NCBI GenBank assembly: GCA_021432635.1
Contig: MU270036.1
Span: 172,580-236,579, forward strand
DNA length: 64,000 nucleotides
Source: Thozetella sp. PMI_491
Lineage: Eukaryota; Ascomycota; Sordariomycetes; Chaetosphaeriales; Chaetosphaeriaceae
Reading direction: 5' to 3'
The notes beneath the pieces are model-generated. The model saw nothing but the letters and a program-made list of their open reading frames with translations. It was not told where the DNA came from and did not search any database. A program made the position numbers and the translations under genes. Position 1 is the stretch's first letter, and each line of letters opens with the position of its first letter. This document shows positions 1-10,335 of the stretch, piece after piece.

Positions 1-80
1 TCCCCCTTAGTTCCCTCTTCCCATCGTGCCTTGTTCCCCACAATCGATTACTTTTTGGCTGTCTCGCAACGTCCAAGAGG
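1..80 (+). promoter_or_regulatory. Pyrimidine-rich leader upstream of the first MFS gene
   Basis: The 80 bases before the ATG at 81 are rich in C and T (runs such as tcccccttag and ttccctcttcccatc), as is common in fungal 5' leaders close to the transcription start. No TATA box can be judged because the window begins here. Confidence 0.35.
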
Positions 81-1795
81 ATGGCCGGAGCCGAGAAGAA
101 GCCCTCTATCGAGGTGCAGCAGCCCACTGCTGAGATGTTGGAGACGGAGGGAAAGGAATCCAACCGCCTCGCTCAGGCTCAGGCTATGTCAGAGGAGCAG
201 TTTCTCGCGGCAGATAAAAGTCTCAAGCGAAAGCTAGATCTTCGTCTGCTGGCTTGCGTCTGGGTCATCTTCATCCTGAATTATCTAGACAGGGTAAGGG
301 CGCTTTCACGCCAGTGTTTACACGCATGGTGGCCCTGCAACGCGTCACTAGTACTATGTTATCATCATGCTGACGGTGTCTCTATACAGAACAACATCGC
401 TGCCGCCAAGGTAGCTGGCATCGATAAGAGCCTGGGGTTATCGTCGACGCAATATGCCACGTCTGTTGCTATCCTTTTCGTTGGCTACGTCGTCATGCAG
501 CTCCCATCGAATGTGTTTCTCGCCCAACTGCGCCCGTCTCTTTATCTGCCTGGCTGCATGGCCTTATGGGGTATTTTGTCGGCCCTTACAGGGGTCGTCC
601 AGAATGCGGGTGGCCTGTACGCCATTCGCTTCCTGCTTGGCGCCGTCGAGGCCGCGTTTTACCGTAAGAGACAGTAGTTACTTCTGCTATTGGGAACCCC
701 TTTGTTTCTTCCACTACGCCCCAAGACCTTATGGCTGATCTGCCGTCTCGTGCAGCTGGTGCTCTCTTCTTGATCTCGTCTTGGTACCGCCGCTCGGAGA
801 TGGGACTTCGCAGCGCCATTCTCTTCTCGGCTACCCAGTTGGGCAGCGCCTTCTCCGGCTTGATCGGTGCAGGCATCCGGTCCGGGCTCGAAGGAGCCCG
901 AGGTCTCGAGTCCTGGCGTTGGCTCTTTATCATCGAGGGATCCATCACCATCTTCGTAGCCCTCTGCTCTATCATGGTCTTGCCCGACTGGCCCTCGACC
1001 ACTCGTTGGCTGACACCCGAAGAGCGTGCCGTGGCCGAGTGGCGTCTGATCCAGGATGCCGGCCAGGTTGACGAGGATGACGAGAAGTGGAGCTACGGCT
1101 TCAACCTCGCGTTTAAAGATTGGCGACTCTACGTGTTTGCGCTCATGTTCTTCTGCCTGCAGGTGACATCGGCTGTTTCCAACTTCTTCCCCACGGTGGT
1201 CAAGACACTAGGATACAACGACGTTGTGACGCTCGTGCTTACAGCGCCGCCATACTTCATCGGCATGATTATTTCAATCACCAACAACTGGTCTGCCGAC
1301 CGGCTGCAAAACTCATCTTTCCACGTCATGTGGCCGCTCTTATTGGCTATCATTGGCTTCGTCATTGCCCCTTCGACTCTCAACACAGGTGCGCGGTACT
1401 TCGCCATGACACTCATGATTGCAGGCGGCCACGGCGCGAATGCTGTCGTGCTTGCCTGGACTCAGAAGACTATGCTCCGGCCTCGAATCAAGCGCGCGGC
1501 TGCTGTGGCTTTTGTCAATGCCGTCGGGAACATCTCCCAAGTCTGGACTTCCTATCTCTGGCCAGATTCCGATGCCCCGCGGTACGTCTTGGCTATGTCG
1601 GTCAACGCGAGCTTTGGCGTTGCAACCATCTTGCTGGCCTTGTTTATGCGCTTGATCCTGCAGCGAGCCAACAAGAAACTTGACGAGGGTGCCGATATTG
1701 CAGACATCATGGGCGGCGAGGCACAGGCCGAAATTTCGGGCTTGACCGACGAAGAGCGTCTAGCCCGCCGGAGCGCCTTCCGCTTTATCACCTAA
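81..1795 (+). CDS. MFS transporter, Dal5/allantoate-permease (anion:cation symporter) type
   Basis: Predicted plasma-membrane carrier of 508 aa. Three exons: 81-293, 390-663 and 756-1795, with phase 0 and phase 1 introns and good GTAAG donors. The joined protein has a charged ~60-residue cytosolic N-terminus, then the motif WVIFILNYLDR, and FLLGAVEAAFYPGALF created across the second splice junction, which is typical of Dal5-like carriers. About 12 hydrophobic segments follow, with a cytosolic loop containing LPDWPSTTRWLTPEER. The family imports small organic anions such as allantoate, nicotinate or other carboxylates; the substrate here is unknown. The second MFS gene at 53596-55577 belongs to the same family. 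The neighbouring catabolic-type genes (kinase, dehydrogenase, lactonase) make an uptake role plausible, but that is inference. Confidence 0.9.
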
Positions 1796-2493
1796 GGGAG
1801 TTCTGAGCATGAATATGTATCGATTTTTCTCGATCTGGGATACTGGGCTAGTAACGGACTATAACTTATTTTTCAATATTGTGTGAATTTTGTGCGACCA
1901 TTCTATCGAACCAAACTTCTCTTGAGCCAAACTTCCTTTTTTAGCTTGCCATAAATAAAAATGGTTATTACCCGCAACTAGTATACTTTACAGATATATA
2001 ACATTCTCGTAGATAATAGTTGTAACGTAGATTTTATAATTGTCTACAGCTTGATGCGGAACTTTGCAGTATTTTATCAACGGTAAATTGGTTCTTGCGA
2101 GATGTCTACGGACTGGGAAAACGATCCACCGACGATGATATGAGTGGTGGCTGTTCTTGGACAGGCCTGCTAATGGAGTCCTGTCGCAGGCTGAGTGGTA
2201 CAAAACCGCCGAGGGAGGTGCAATATCACCAACCAGGAAGGAACCGCAGCGGAGAAACGGCTAGGTACGGTCAATCAACGTCTTCTTCGAATTACTTTGG
2301 CGAGCATAGGATGAAGATGGCCCGATAAGTAGTTCTATATCGCGTCATATTGCACTTACAATACTGTGTAGTATTTGCCCCTTGCGTAAACCTTGATGAC
2401 GGGTGGGAGAAATGTTTCATTTGATGTAATAATTGCATCGAGAATGAGACTAAACACATTATAAGGCTTTGTAGATCACGAATCAATCAAATG
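1796..2493. other. Convergent intergenic region with one copy of a dispersed repeat
   Basis: This AT-rich spacer separates the 3' ends of the MFS and ABC genes. It holds one member (about 1981-2052) of a two-copy repeat described separately. Short open frames are present, but none has coding character, introns or recognisable motifs. Confidence 0.5.
1981..2052 (+). repeat. Dispersed repeat, copy A
   Basis: Begins gtatactttacag and aligns over about 72 bases with 8141-8212 at roughly 75% identity by eye. A shared block (gtatactttacag, tcgtagat, agatttta, gtctata/gtctaca) is interrupted by mostly C/T and G/A differences. Both copies lie in AT-rich intergenic DNA near gene 3' ends. It may be a decayed transposon fragment; the family is not identifiable. 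Confidence 0.5.
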
Positions 2494-4444
2494 TCACTTC
2501 CTCCAATGCAATGCAGCCCAGCCCAGCAGCCTCATCACAGCAATGATGCCCAGGATGATAACGACCCGCTTTGCCTCGGGATTCGACGTCACCTCGAACC
2601 CGTACGCCTCGAGCACGCCCGGCCCCGCAATCAGGCACTGGTCGCGCAGCGGCGTGTCGTACTGGCAGAAGCAGCGGTCACCGCAGCTGTAGTTGCGGAA
2701 GCCGAACTCGTTGACGAGCAAGCCGCGGAAGACGTAGGCCTGATAGTTGATGTAGTAGAAGACGTACTTGTAGAAGACGTTGAGCGTCGACACCGGCACC
2801 ATGAAGCCGTTCGCGGCCATCCAGACGCCGTTGGCCATGGCCGTGAGCGCCAGCGCGCCGACGAAGTTGGGGAACAGCGCCGACATGAGCACCACGAGGC
2901 TCTCTGCAGCCACGAGGTTGAGGTACATCCACAACACCCAGACGAAGAAGCCAGCGGCGTCGGGGCGGAAGTTGACCATCCAGTAGACAAAGGCCGACGA
3001 GGTAAGCGCAATAGCAAACAGGTACGGCAGCCCGATGAAGAAGTTGGCCATGGCAAAGGCGGCGCTACCGTAGAGCCCGTTGGCGCGGTCCTTCACGAAG
3101 ACAGCGCGGTCTTCTACAAAGGCTGGCACGTACACCACAGCCATGAACGACATAAAGGCCGAGCCGAACAGGATGCAGTTAGCGTACGGCTGCAGGCTCG
3201 ACTGCGTCGGCGGAAGCCGTAGCCAGACGGTGCCCATCAGGATGGCCAGACCCAGGTACATGCCGAAGCGCAGGCCGTAGACAAGAAAGTCGCGGTAGCT
3301 CTTGATCCAGGATCGATGCAGTAGCGTCCACGTCGTGCCCAGGATCTTGCTGCTGCTGCTGCTGCTGACACTGTCGCCGTTGCTCGCAAAGCTGGCAACC
3401 TCGGGCAGAGACGAGACCTCCGTTACGCTCGACGCCTTGGACGCGGCAATTGGTGAGGACTTCCACGCCTCGTAGATGGCCTCGATCCGCGCCCGGGCCG
3501 CTTCCGTGTCCCTTTCAAAGTCGATGTTGGTGAGACGGAGCATGAAATCAGCCGGGTTGGTCAAGCTAGGCATGGGGAAGCCGATGCCGTCGAAATAAGG
3601 CTTGACCTGGCGCGTCTCTCCGAAGAAGCACATCTTCCCGCCCGACAGGAGGAGCAGCTTGTCGAATAGCTCAAAGGTTGTGGTCGACGGCTGGTGCATG
3701 GAGGCAACGACCATTAGGTTGTTGGCTTTGGCCACATCCCGCACAAAGGACATGACGCTGAAGCTTGCCTCTGAGTCGAGCCCCGACGTTGGCTCGTCGA
3801 GAAAGAGGATCTTGGGTGCGGAAATGAGCTGCGCGGCAACGCTGACACGCCGCCTCTGGCCCGTCGAGATGCCCTTCCGCACGAGCGTCCCGATGATGGT
3901 GTTTGCCTGCGCCGTCAAGCCAAAGGCTTGAATGAGCTCGTTCACCCGACGGGTGCGCTCGGCGGCCGTGCACGACGCCGATAGGGAAAGCCGGGCGCCG
4001 AAGTAAAGCGTCTCTTTCACCGTGAGGGCGCCTACGAGGGCATCGTCGCACTCGACGTACGATGAGAGTTGCCTAAAGGCTCGCTGCGGAGGCCGCTGGT
4101 TGTTGACGAGGACGGCGCCTGACGCTTGAGTCTTGCCAGAGCATTCGCGATGCGCTAGAACGTTTAGGAGCGTTGTTTTTCCGCATCCCGACGGGCCCAT
4201 GATGGCTAGTAGTTCGCCTTCGCGGAAGATGTGAGCTAGACTGCGCAGGTCTACGTTAAGGAGGGTTCTTACCTGCAGTGACATGGCCGCTGATGTTGTT
4301 GAGGATCTGCTTGGGCTCCCTTGTGGCTCTGTCTCTCACAGTAACGTTGATATCGCTCCAGGAGAGATTCCTGGCCACGGTGTTGAAGAGGTAGGACGTG
4401 TCGTGAGCGTGACGCTCGACGTCCAGTTCTTCCTGTTGTTTCAT
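2494..4444 (-). CDS. ABCG (White/WBC-type) half-size ABC transporter
   Basis: Membrane ATPase of 631 aa read as two exons, 4444-4273 and 4217-2494. The 55-base intron (4272-4218, GTAAGA donor, CTCAC branch) joins ...NISGHVTA to GELLAIMGPSG. The nucleotide-binding domain comes first: Walker A GPSGCGKTT (Lys about 71), signature ISTGQRRRVS (about 174-183), Walker B ILFLDEPTSGLD (about 194-205) and switch MHQPS. Six membrane segments follow from about residue 345. This NBD-TMD order and length are those of ABCG half-transporters, which work as dimers and export lipids, pigments or small molecules; full-length PDR pumps are twice as long. The start at 4444 was chosen because it precedes the conserved NLSWSDINV block; an upstream open frame reaches 4744. 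It diverges from the class V enzyme at 5514. A long antisense frame over its 3' half is a shadow of high-GC coding sequence. Confidence 0.9.
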
Positions 4445-5513
4445 TTTGATGAAAGTCGGGTCTACCTCTTGTCTAACCCAGAGGGAACAGTGACTGGAGT
4501 TGGCGACTACTAGCCGAGACACGAACCTGTCGGGGTGATGGCTAAGTAAGGCATGCTCATCCACTAGTAGACTGGTGCAGGAAATTTTATAAATGTATTG
4601 GTGTAACCTGAAGGCCAAGTGAAGAGGGGTAGTGCCATCCTTGGGCCTGCACAACCCAATCTTCCTGTCGGCTTGTTCCACGGTTTCACCCAAGGATCGA
4701 AATCTCCATCTGGCACTCTCTATGCCACCTCGAGTTGTCAGCACTATCGTAATCAGCCACTTCTAGACGCTCCACTGGTGGTAAGAAGATGGTGTGTTGA
4801 AAAGGGGATTGTGGCTAAAAAAGGCGGCGGATTAGTTGGGGCAGCAATACTTAATGGAGCAAATTCGAGCCATGCCGGCTCCCACATAGGTTACAGGGAG
4901 GCGTAGTAAGCAGCAGACCGCCACGGAGCTGGATGCAAGTCCACCACTAGTGCAGTTTCTTTCCGCTGCAGCCTGCATCGATATTCGCATTGTTCCACAA
5001 ATGGCACGGCTACCATACATTAATAGAGACGGAGGTTGGGGGCGGATTTTCAGCGCCTCAGGTTGCTCCTTCGACCAAAGAAAATTGGCAGTGCCATTTG
5101 TTACTAAAGTATGCATCCCGCATCGCTGCCGGCGCCGACAGATGAGCCAGTCGCCTCTATATCGCACTGTGTTAACCAAGTTGTCGAAAGGTGGCACTCG
5201 TGGGCAAGCATCCACCATAGGGAGCCACAATCGGAGGGCTGAAGGTTATACCACACTTCCTTCACTACGTCCGAAGCAGGTGTGATAGTATTAGCCCTCT
5301 TCGCACTCCTAGGAGATCCCTTATAGGCTCACTTGGTTCCAAACATCATGATTTGACACCATATCATCGTCTACTTACTCCCAAGATCTGGCCTTTCGTC
5401 TGGGATGACCGCCAGATGTCCACCACGTTACACCCACAGGCCACAGCAGCCATCGAAAGTCGTGGAAGCTTAGAACTACCTTTCACAGTCTTGCTAGACT
5501 GTCCGGCGCGAAG
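4445..5513. promoter_or_regulatory. Divergent intergenic region between ABC transporter and class V enzyme
   Basis: About 1.07 kb between two start codons on opposite strands, so it must hold both promoters. I saw no further gene; frames on both strands are short and overlap each other without conserved motifs. Its 4445-4744 part stays open in frame with the ABC gene and could be 5' leader or an N-terminal extension. Confidence 0.4.
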
Positions 5514-7004
5514 ATGACGATCCTGGACACGGTCCCGAATTACGGGTCCACGGCTTGCCTGGACACACTCCGCGCCTCCGAGTATGGCTACCTCGACGAG
5601 CAAGCTCATATTTATCTCGACTACACCGGTGCCGGCCTAGCTGCCCGAGCGCAGCACCGGGCACACCAGGCCCGGCTAGCCGGAACAGTGTTCGGCAATC
5701 CTCACTCGGGTAACCCTGCTAGCGTGGCATCGACAGAGCTGGTCAGCCGAGCACGGGCCCGGGTCCTGGAGCACTTCAAAGCGTCGCCGGACGAGTACAT
5801 GGTGGTGTTCACGGCCAACGCCTCCGGAGCGGCTCGCTTGGTAGGCGAGGCTTATCCGTTCCGACGGCGGGCACGGCTGGTCTTGACGGCCGACAACCAC
5901 AACTCGGTCAATGGCATCCGCGAGTTCGCCGCCCGCCGTCACGCCCGAGTCATCTATGTCCCTACGAGGCGCCCGGATCTATATGTTGATGTCGCCGCTC
6001 TCGACAAAGCCCTCTCACGCCCCCATGGCCTCTTCGCGCCCTCGTGTGTTGCGCGCCTATCGGCTGCAGACACGGGACACCGCCGTAGCGGCCTCTTCGC
6101 ATACCCGGCTCAGAGTAACTTCAGCGGCGTGCGACACCCCCTTGCGTGGGTTTCCATGGCCCAGGACCGCGGATTTGACGTGCTCCTGGACGCGGCCGCC
6201 TATATACCGACGTCCATCCTGGATCTGTCTGTTGTCAAGCCCGAGTTCGTCACCGTCAGCTGGTACAAGCTGTTCGGATACCCGACCGGGGTGGGCTGTC
6301 TTGTCATGCGCCGTGACGCCGCCGCTCGGCTCAACCGCCCCTGGTTCTCGGGCGGCACAGTACAAGCGGTCACGGTTGGGACGCCGTGGCACGCGCTCTC
6401 GCTGGATGAGACGGCCTTCGAGGACGGCACGGTCAACTATCTGTCCATTCCTGACGTCGTCGTTGGCCTCGACTGGCTGGATAGTATCGGCATGCCGCTT
6501 ATCCAAACGCGCGTTCGCTGCTTGACGGCGTACTGCCTCGGCCGTCTCAGCCGCCTCCGCCACAGCGACGGCGGCCCAATGGTTGAGGTGTACGGTCCTA
6601 CCGATGTCGTCGAAGACGCCCGCGGCGGCACTATCGCCTTCAATTTCCTGGACTCGCGCGGCTGTTGGGTTGACGAGCGGCTTGTCGAGCTCGAGTCCGC
6701 GGCCGCGGGCATCTCGCTGCGGACAGGATGCTTCTGCAACCCGGGCGCAAGCGAGGGTGCTTTCGGACTCGACGTGGCGTCGCTGAGCCCGCTGCTGCGG
6801 TTCGTTCGGCTCCGCAAATCGCGCAGGTTCGTGCTAGAAGATATGCTGAGGCTGATCGGTATGCCTACCGGCGGCGCCGTGCGCATCTCGTTTGGCCTGG
6901 TGTCGACAGCCAAGGACGTGGATCGCTTTATTGCGTTTGCAGAGAAGACATACAAGGACCGGGCGACGTCTGGAGAGGGCTTGCCTACAAGAGAGCGGTG
7001 CTAG
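5514..7004 (+). CDS. Class V aminotransferase-fold PLP enzyme, Moco-sulfurase N-domain-like, no MOSC domain
   Basis: A single-exon 496-aa PLP enzyme. N-terminal HIYLDYTGAGL matches the start of molybdenum cofactor sulfurases. FTANASGA and the histidine block TADNHNSV (about 126-132) match the cofactor pocket. DVLLDAAAY (about 222-230) has the PLP-pyridine Asp, and SWYKLFGYPTG carries the presumed Schiff-base Lys at 252. SLRTGCFCNPG (about 401-411) has the active-site cysteine of cysteine-desulfurase-like enzymes. Canonical Moco sulfurases are ~750-850 aa with a C-terminal MOSC domain; here the protein ends after the PLP fold. It is therefore better called Moco-sulfurase-like; it could be a desulfurase or a lyase in a specialised pathway. 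It diverges from the ABC gene. The start at 5514 gives a complete N-terminus. Confidence 0.85.
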   Translation: MTILDTVPNYGSTACLDTLRASEYGYLDEQAHIYLDYTGAGLAARAQHRAHQARLAGTVFGNPHSGNPASVASTELVSRARARVLEHFKASPDEYMVVFTANASGAARLVGEAYPFRRRARLVLTADNHNSVNGIREFAARRHARVIYVPTRRPDLYVDVAALDKALSRPHGLFAPSCVARLSAADTGHRRSGLFAYPAQSNFSGVRHPLAWVSMAQDRGFDVLLDAAAYIPTSILDLSVVKPEFVTVSWYKLFGYPTGVGCLVMRRDAAARLNRPWFSGGTVQAVTVGTPWHALSLDETAFEDGTVNYLSIPDVVVGLDWLDSIGMPLIQTRVRCLTAYCLGRLSRLRHSDGGPMVEVYGPTDVVEDARGGTIAFNFLDSRGCWVDERLVELESAAAGISLRTGCFCNPGASEGAFGLDVASLSPLLRFVRLRKSRRFVLEDMLRLIGMPTGGAVRISFGLVSTAKDVDRFIAFAEKTYKDRATSGEGLPTRERC

Positions 7005-7242
7005 GGTAATCCGCTATTACTGGAAATCAAAATATGGATAATAGCTTGTATAGATTTTCTTAGAGGGGAAAGTATCTCTTATGTAAATATCTAATCAAAG
7101 AAGTCCAAATGCTGTTTGAACGAGTGTGATCATCTTTACTTCCACAGCCCTCCTTTATCTCTGTTCACCTTCCCTATCGCCAAATACCTGGCTCTCTAAG
7201 ATCCCCCCCGAAATCCAGTTGCATCGGCGGCTTATTTTCCGT

Positions 7243-7510
7243 CTAGGCACTTCGGGTGGTGTTGCACACGTACTTGATGTTCGGCACACCATCCGGAGTC
7301 AAAAACCTGGGCACGCCCGAATCTGCTAGGTCGCTGAAAGGCGCTGGGGGTGTCGATGATAGCCTTGGCGAACCTGTTCACCGAGACAGCAAGAGTAGTA
7401 TCGATCTGGCCGGTGCCCTTTCCGCTGCGGCCGAAAGGCTAGCACAGTGCACAGAGTATGTAGCATTAATATTCGAAACAGCCGCCTTTGCCCCAGCCTT
7501 GTACAGCATA
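7243..7510 (-). pseudogene. Possible gene relic, family unknown
   Basis: Minus-strand translation gives three successive protein-like pieces in different frames: one with AAVSNINATYSVHCASLSAA, one with TTLAVSVNRFAKAIIDTP, and one ending TPDGVPNIKYVCNTTRSA followed by a stop at 7245-7243. Low-complexity chance frames rarely look like this, so I read it as the tail of a decayed or intron-split gene. No start or upstream part was found and no family is recognised. It could equally be the last exons of an unrecognised gene. Confidence 0.25.
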
Positions 7511-8140
7511 TAGATTCCTAATAAATATTGGGTTGAGTACATCCGCCAAGTAGCTATTTACTACTATGACGCGTCAAACCCCGGCCCATGCAGTGTGGCG
7601 TTAAAATGACACTACTCGGGCTAGTGCCGCCTCCACTGCCTTCAGCCACCCTCCGCGTCCACCTTCTGCTTGCGGGAAGCATAACTAGTGACTAAAGACT
7701 CGACGAATCAAAGCAGCAAATAATTGTAACGCTATATATGGGACAGATGCACGTAAGCTGCAGTATATGTTAGGCAATTACTAATTACAGACCTCATGGC
7801 CCGCCTCCTCCGGGGTGGAAAGATGCATTTGGTCTATCCTCCACTCTCCATTCCGGTCCCTTACCACGTGGCGCTGCTCGAGAAGGCAAGAGAGATCATC
7901 TAGCGCTTATTCTCTTTGGGAAATACGTTCACCTTCCGTAATAAACTCAATTCAAGCTAAGTAAAGCAAGTCTATAGTTATAAGAAAGAGGAGATTGCCT
8001 ATTTCATATTATTGCTAATCTTACTTACTAGAGAAAATCTTCCTCAAGAAGCAAGTTAAAAATAATATTTAATGCAAGAGAAATTTATATTTGCCTCTTG
8101 GACCTGTTTCGATATTCCGTAGTTCTTTCCACGCTAGTTA

Positions 8141-8212
8141 GTATACTTTACAGTTATATGATATTTTCGTAGATGGTATTTCTCACGGAGATTTTAGAAT
8201 CGTCTATAGTGT
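8141..8212 (+). repeat. Dispersed repeat, copy B
   Basis: Partner of 1981-2052, starting with the same gtatactttacag and continuing with about 75% identity. Differences are mainly transitions, which would fit repeat-induced point mutation (RIP) of a once identical repeat. Confidence 0.5.
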
Positions 8213-8513
8213 AGCCGGAAAATCGATTTTCTCTACGTGTTTACGGTCAATGAGTCTCTCCTGCCGCCCCATAGTACCCGTGACGAATCGACTACCGTAC
8301 TGGTGTTGGTAGCTCGAGGTCAGGATTGTTTAAAACAAAAAACCCCAAAAACCTCTTTAACCAGGATCTGCCGAGTCTTGAGATATCTACCGTGAAGAAG
8401 TCTATTGGTTTAAACTGTAGTTTTACCTATCGTACATGGTCGTACTACTTTGTATGACTAGACAGAAGCTAAGGTCCGGTGCCCCTACGCAAAGGACCCA
8501 ATGGCTGCACTCT

Positions 8514-9704
8514 TCATTTCGGCAACAAGCCCCGGAGTGTTCGTAAAGGGCTTGCCGTCTGCAAGATCTGCCTCAGCAATTCCGGGTAGTCCCAGTTCAG
8601 GGCAGATGCCGCCATGAGCGTCAGACTCGCCTGGTCATCGCGCCCGGGGCGGCCTGGTCCTGTCATGTTCGGCTTCATATTGATGTCAAATAAGGCGAAT
8701 TGAGAGTCGGGTGCGTCTCTAAACCGGCGGACGTCAACGCGGATGGGTGCCGTCGTGCCGAGGAAACGGGCCACTTGTTCGCATTCTCGCATCACCTGGG
8801 AATAGATCGGGTCTCGTTCACCGTCCGCCACGACCCGGGAGTTGGATGTAACAGCCACGACGCCATTGTACGGAGCAATGCCGTCCTGATGGTTGAACCG
8901 TGATACAACAGGGAGCGACCAGTAATCAGCCTTGTCCCGGGTAGGCGGCATTACGGTGACCGTTGCTTCTTCCCCGGACAGGAATTCTTCCACCATAGGC
9001 ACCATTAATCCTTTATGAAGTTCCTTTACGTGGTCGAGAAGCTCTTCTTTTGTTCGGCAAACTTTGACTCCAAAGCTTCCACGGCCTCGCGCCGGCTTGG
9101 CTACTATGGGATACGACAACCCAGCAAGGTCATCTAGCTTCGCCTCGGCGGGGATGGACCACGCTCGGGGCATTGTAAAGCCACCGACGCGGCGGAGGAG
9201 GGTATTCACATAATCCTTGTCGTCGTATTGCTCTACCACAAGCGGTCCTTGGCCGATCACGCGCACGCGATCTTGGGCGATGCCAATTTTGGTCGATGTC
9301 TGGAGAGGATGAGATGCGAATAAGATGGTATTCGCCCAGAGATGAGTTGCGCCGCGATCCAGTGCTTCTAGGATCCCGTCCTCGGTGTCTGGGAACGCCC
9401 ACCCACGTTGCTCGGCCGGATCAGGGTTCGCCAGCGGGGTGATAACTTCCGTCTTCTCGCTCCTGCTCAGGTTGAAGGCAATGTCTGCCCCGGAGTCCTG
9501 GTAGCCTAAGCCGTGGTCATTAGCAGGCGCCCGAGTGATCTGGTTTGTGAGAGAACTGACCACCAGGCTTCTTCGGCTTGCGAGCACCATTGATGAGAGG
9601 TGGGTCAATCTCTTGGTAGAGAACTGCAACCCGTGGCGGGGCAGAAGCTCCAGTCTGTCGCACCGAATAGGACCGCGAACGGCGCAACCCAATGACCGGA
9701 GCAT
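8514..9704 (-). CDS. ATP-grasp domain protein (D-Ala-D-Ala-ligase-like)
   Basis: An intron-less 396-aa protein. A Rossmann-like N-terminal part (LVVSSLTNQITR, then DIAFNLSRS) is followed by FPDTEDGILEALDRGATHLW and the ATP-grasp core: YPIVAKPARGRGSFGVKV (nucleotide-binding Lys and glycine-rich loop, about 205-222), MVEEFLSGEEATVTVMPP, and the metal-binding FDINMKPNMTGPGR (about 341-354). ATP-grasp enzymes activate a carboxylate as an acyl-phosphate and couple it to an amine or thiol; the substrate is unknown. The codon at 9704 gives an Arg-rich 38-residue N-terminal extension, while a second Met at about 9590 starts directly before the conserved LVVSSLTNQ block and may be the true start. It is divergent from the kinase gene at 10336 (631 bp), which suggests shared control. 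Confidence 0.8.
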   Translation of the reverse strand: MLRSLGCAVRGPIRCDRLELLPRHGLQFSTKRLTHLSSMVLASRRSLVVSSLTNQITRAPANDHGLGYQDSGADIAFNLSRSEKTEVITPLANPDPAEQRGWAFPDTEDGILEALDRGATHLWANTILFASHPLQTSTKIGIAQDRVRVIGQGPLVVEQYDDKDYVNTLLRRVGGFTMPRAWSIPAEAKLDDLAGLSYPIVAKPARGRGSFGVKVCRTKEELLDHVKELHKGLMVPMVEEFLSGEEATVTVMPPTRDKADYWSLPVVSRFNHQDGIAPYNGVVAVTSNSRVVADGERDPIYSQVMRECEQVARFLGTTAPIRVDVRRFRDAPDSQFALFDINMKPNMTGPGRPGRDDQASLTLMAASALNWDYPELLRQILQTASPLRTLRGLLPK

Positions 9705-10335
9705 AGGATGCCAGCCTTTTCGGGGGTACTATTCGACACACACAGCGAACAATCATGATCGGAGGCCGCCGCTTGACCTCGCGAGAGAGTGACAGGGCTT
9801 TCCCCAACGGAGTAGTTGGTGATGTGTGGGGATTGCGGTGCTTGCCACGGCGGAATTGTAAACCAGCCTATGGTCCTACTGCGAACTTGAATTGAGTAAA
9901 CCGAGAGATGGATTCCACTCGGCCGAAGACAGGGGTGGCGAGGGGGGGATGCAGCCAGCAAGAAGGCGTGAGGATGTAGTGCTTAATGAGTGGAGAAAGA
10001 ACACGATCGGCTTGCAAGCCGAGTCTTGGTGCGCAAATCTGCCCCACTTCTCGGGGAAAAGCCGATACACTTGGACTACCACAACCACGACGGCCGTGGT
10101 TTCCTATTTCGGGAGACTTGGTACATCGGCCGAAAAGCCTCTGAAAAAGCACAACAATATATGCGTGCTCGAAATACATCATCCGTCACTATTAATCGCC
10201 ATGGGAACTACTTATACAGGCGCAGACTAGAAGCACCCGAGATGGAGGGAGACGCTCCAGGTCATTTGGTTGGGCAAAGGCACTCTTGCAAATTGCAGCA
10301 TTCGCTCTCTCGATTAGCACCTTCATAAGCGAGTC
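9705..10335. promoter_or_regulatory. Shared divergent promoter of ATP-grasp and DAK genes
   Basis: The 631-base gap between two start codons on opposite strands. Open frames here are short and overlapping, without motifs. The layout predicts co-regulation of the ATP-grasp enzyme and the kinase; no specific operator could be assigned by eye. Confidence 0.45.

Larger units (their letters stand above)
7005..8513. other. Intergenic region with a coding-like relic and repeat copy B
   Basis: About 1.5 kb without an intact gene. Stretch 7243-7510 has coding character on the minus strand (separate entry). Stretch about 7900-8130 is strongly AT-rich, like decayed repeat DNA, and 8141-8212 is the second copy of the dispersed repeat at 1981-2052. 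Confidence 0.5.

Noticed and set aside
2491-3222. 243-codon plus-strand open frame
   Set aside because: It lies antisense to the ABCG transporter, is full of E/H/V/R repeats typical of a reversed high-GC gene, and has no motif.
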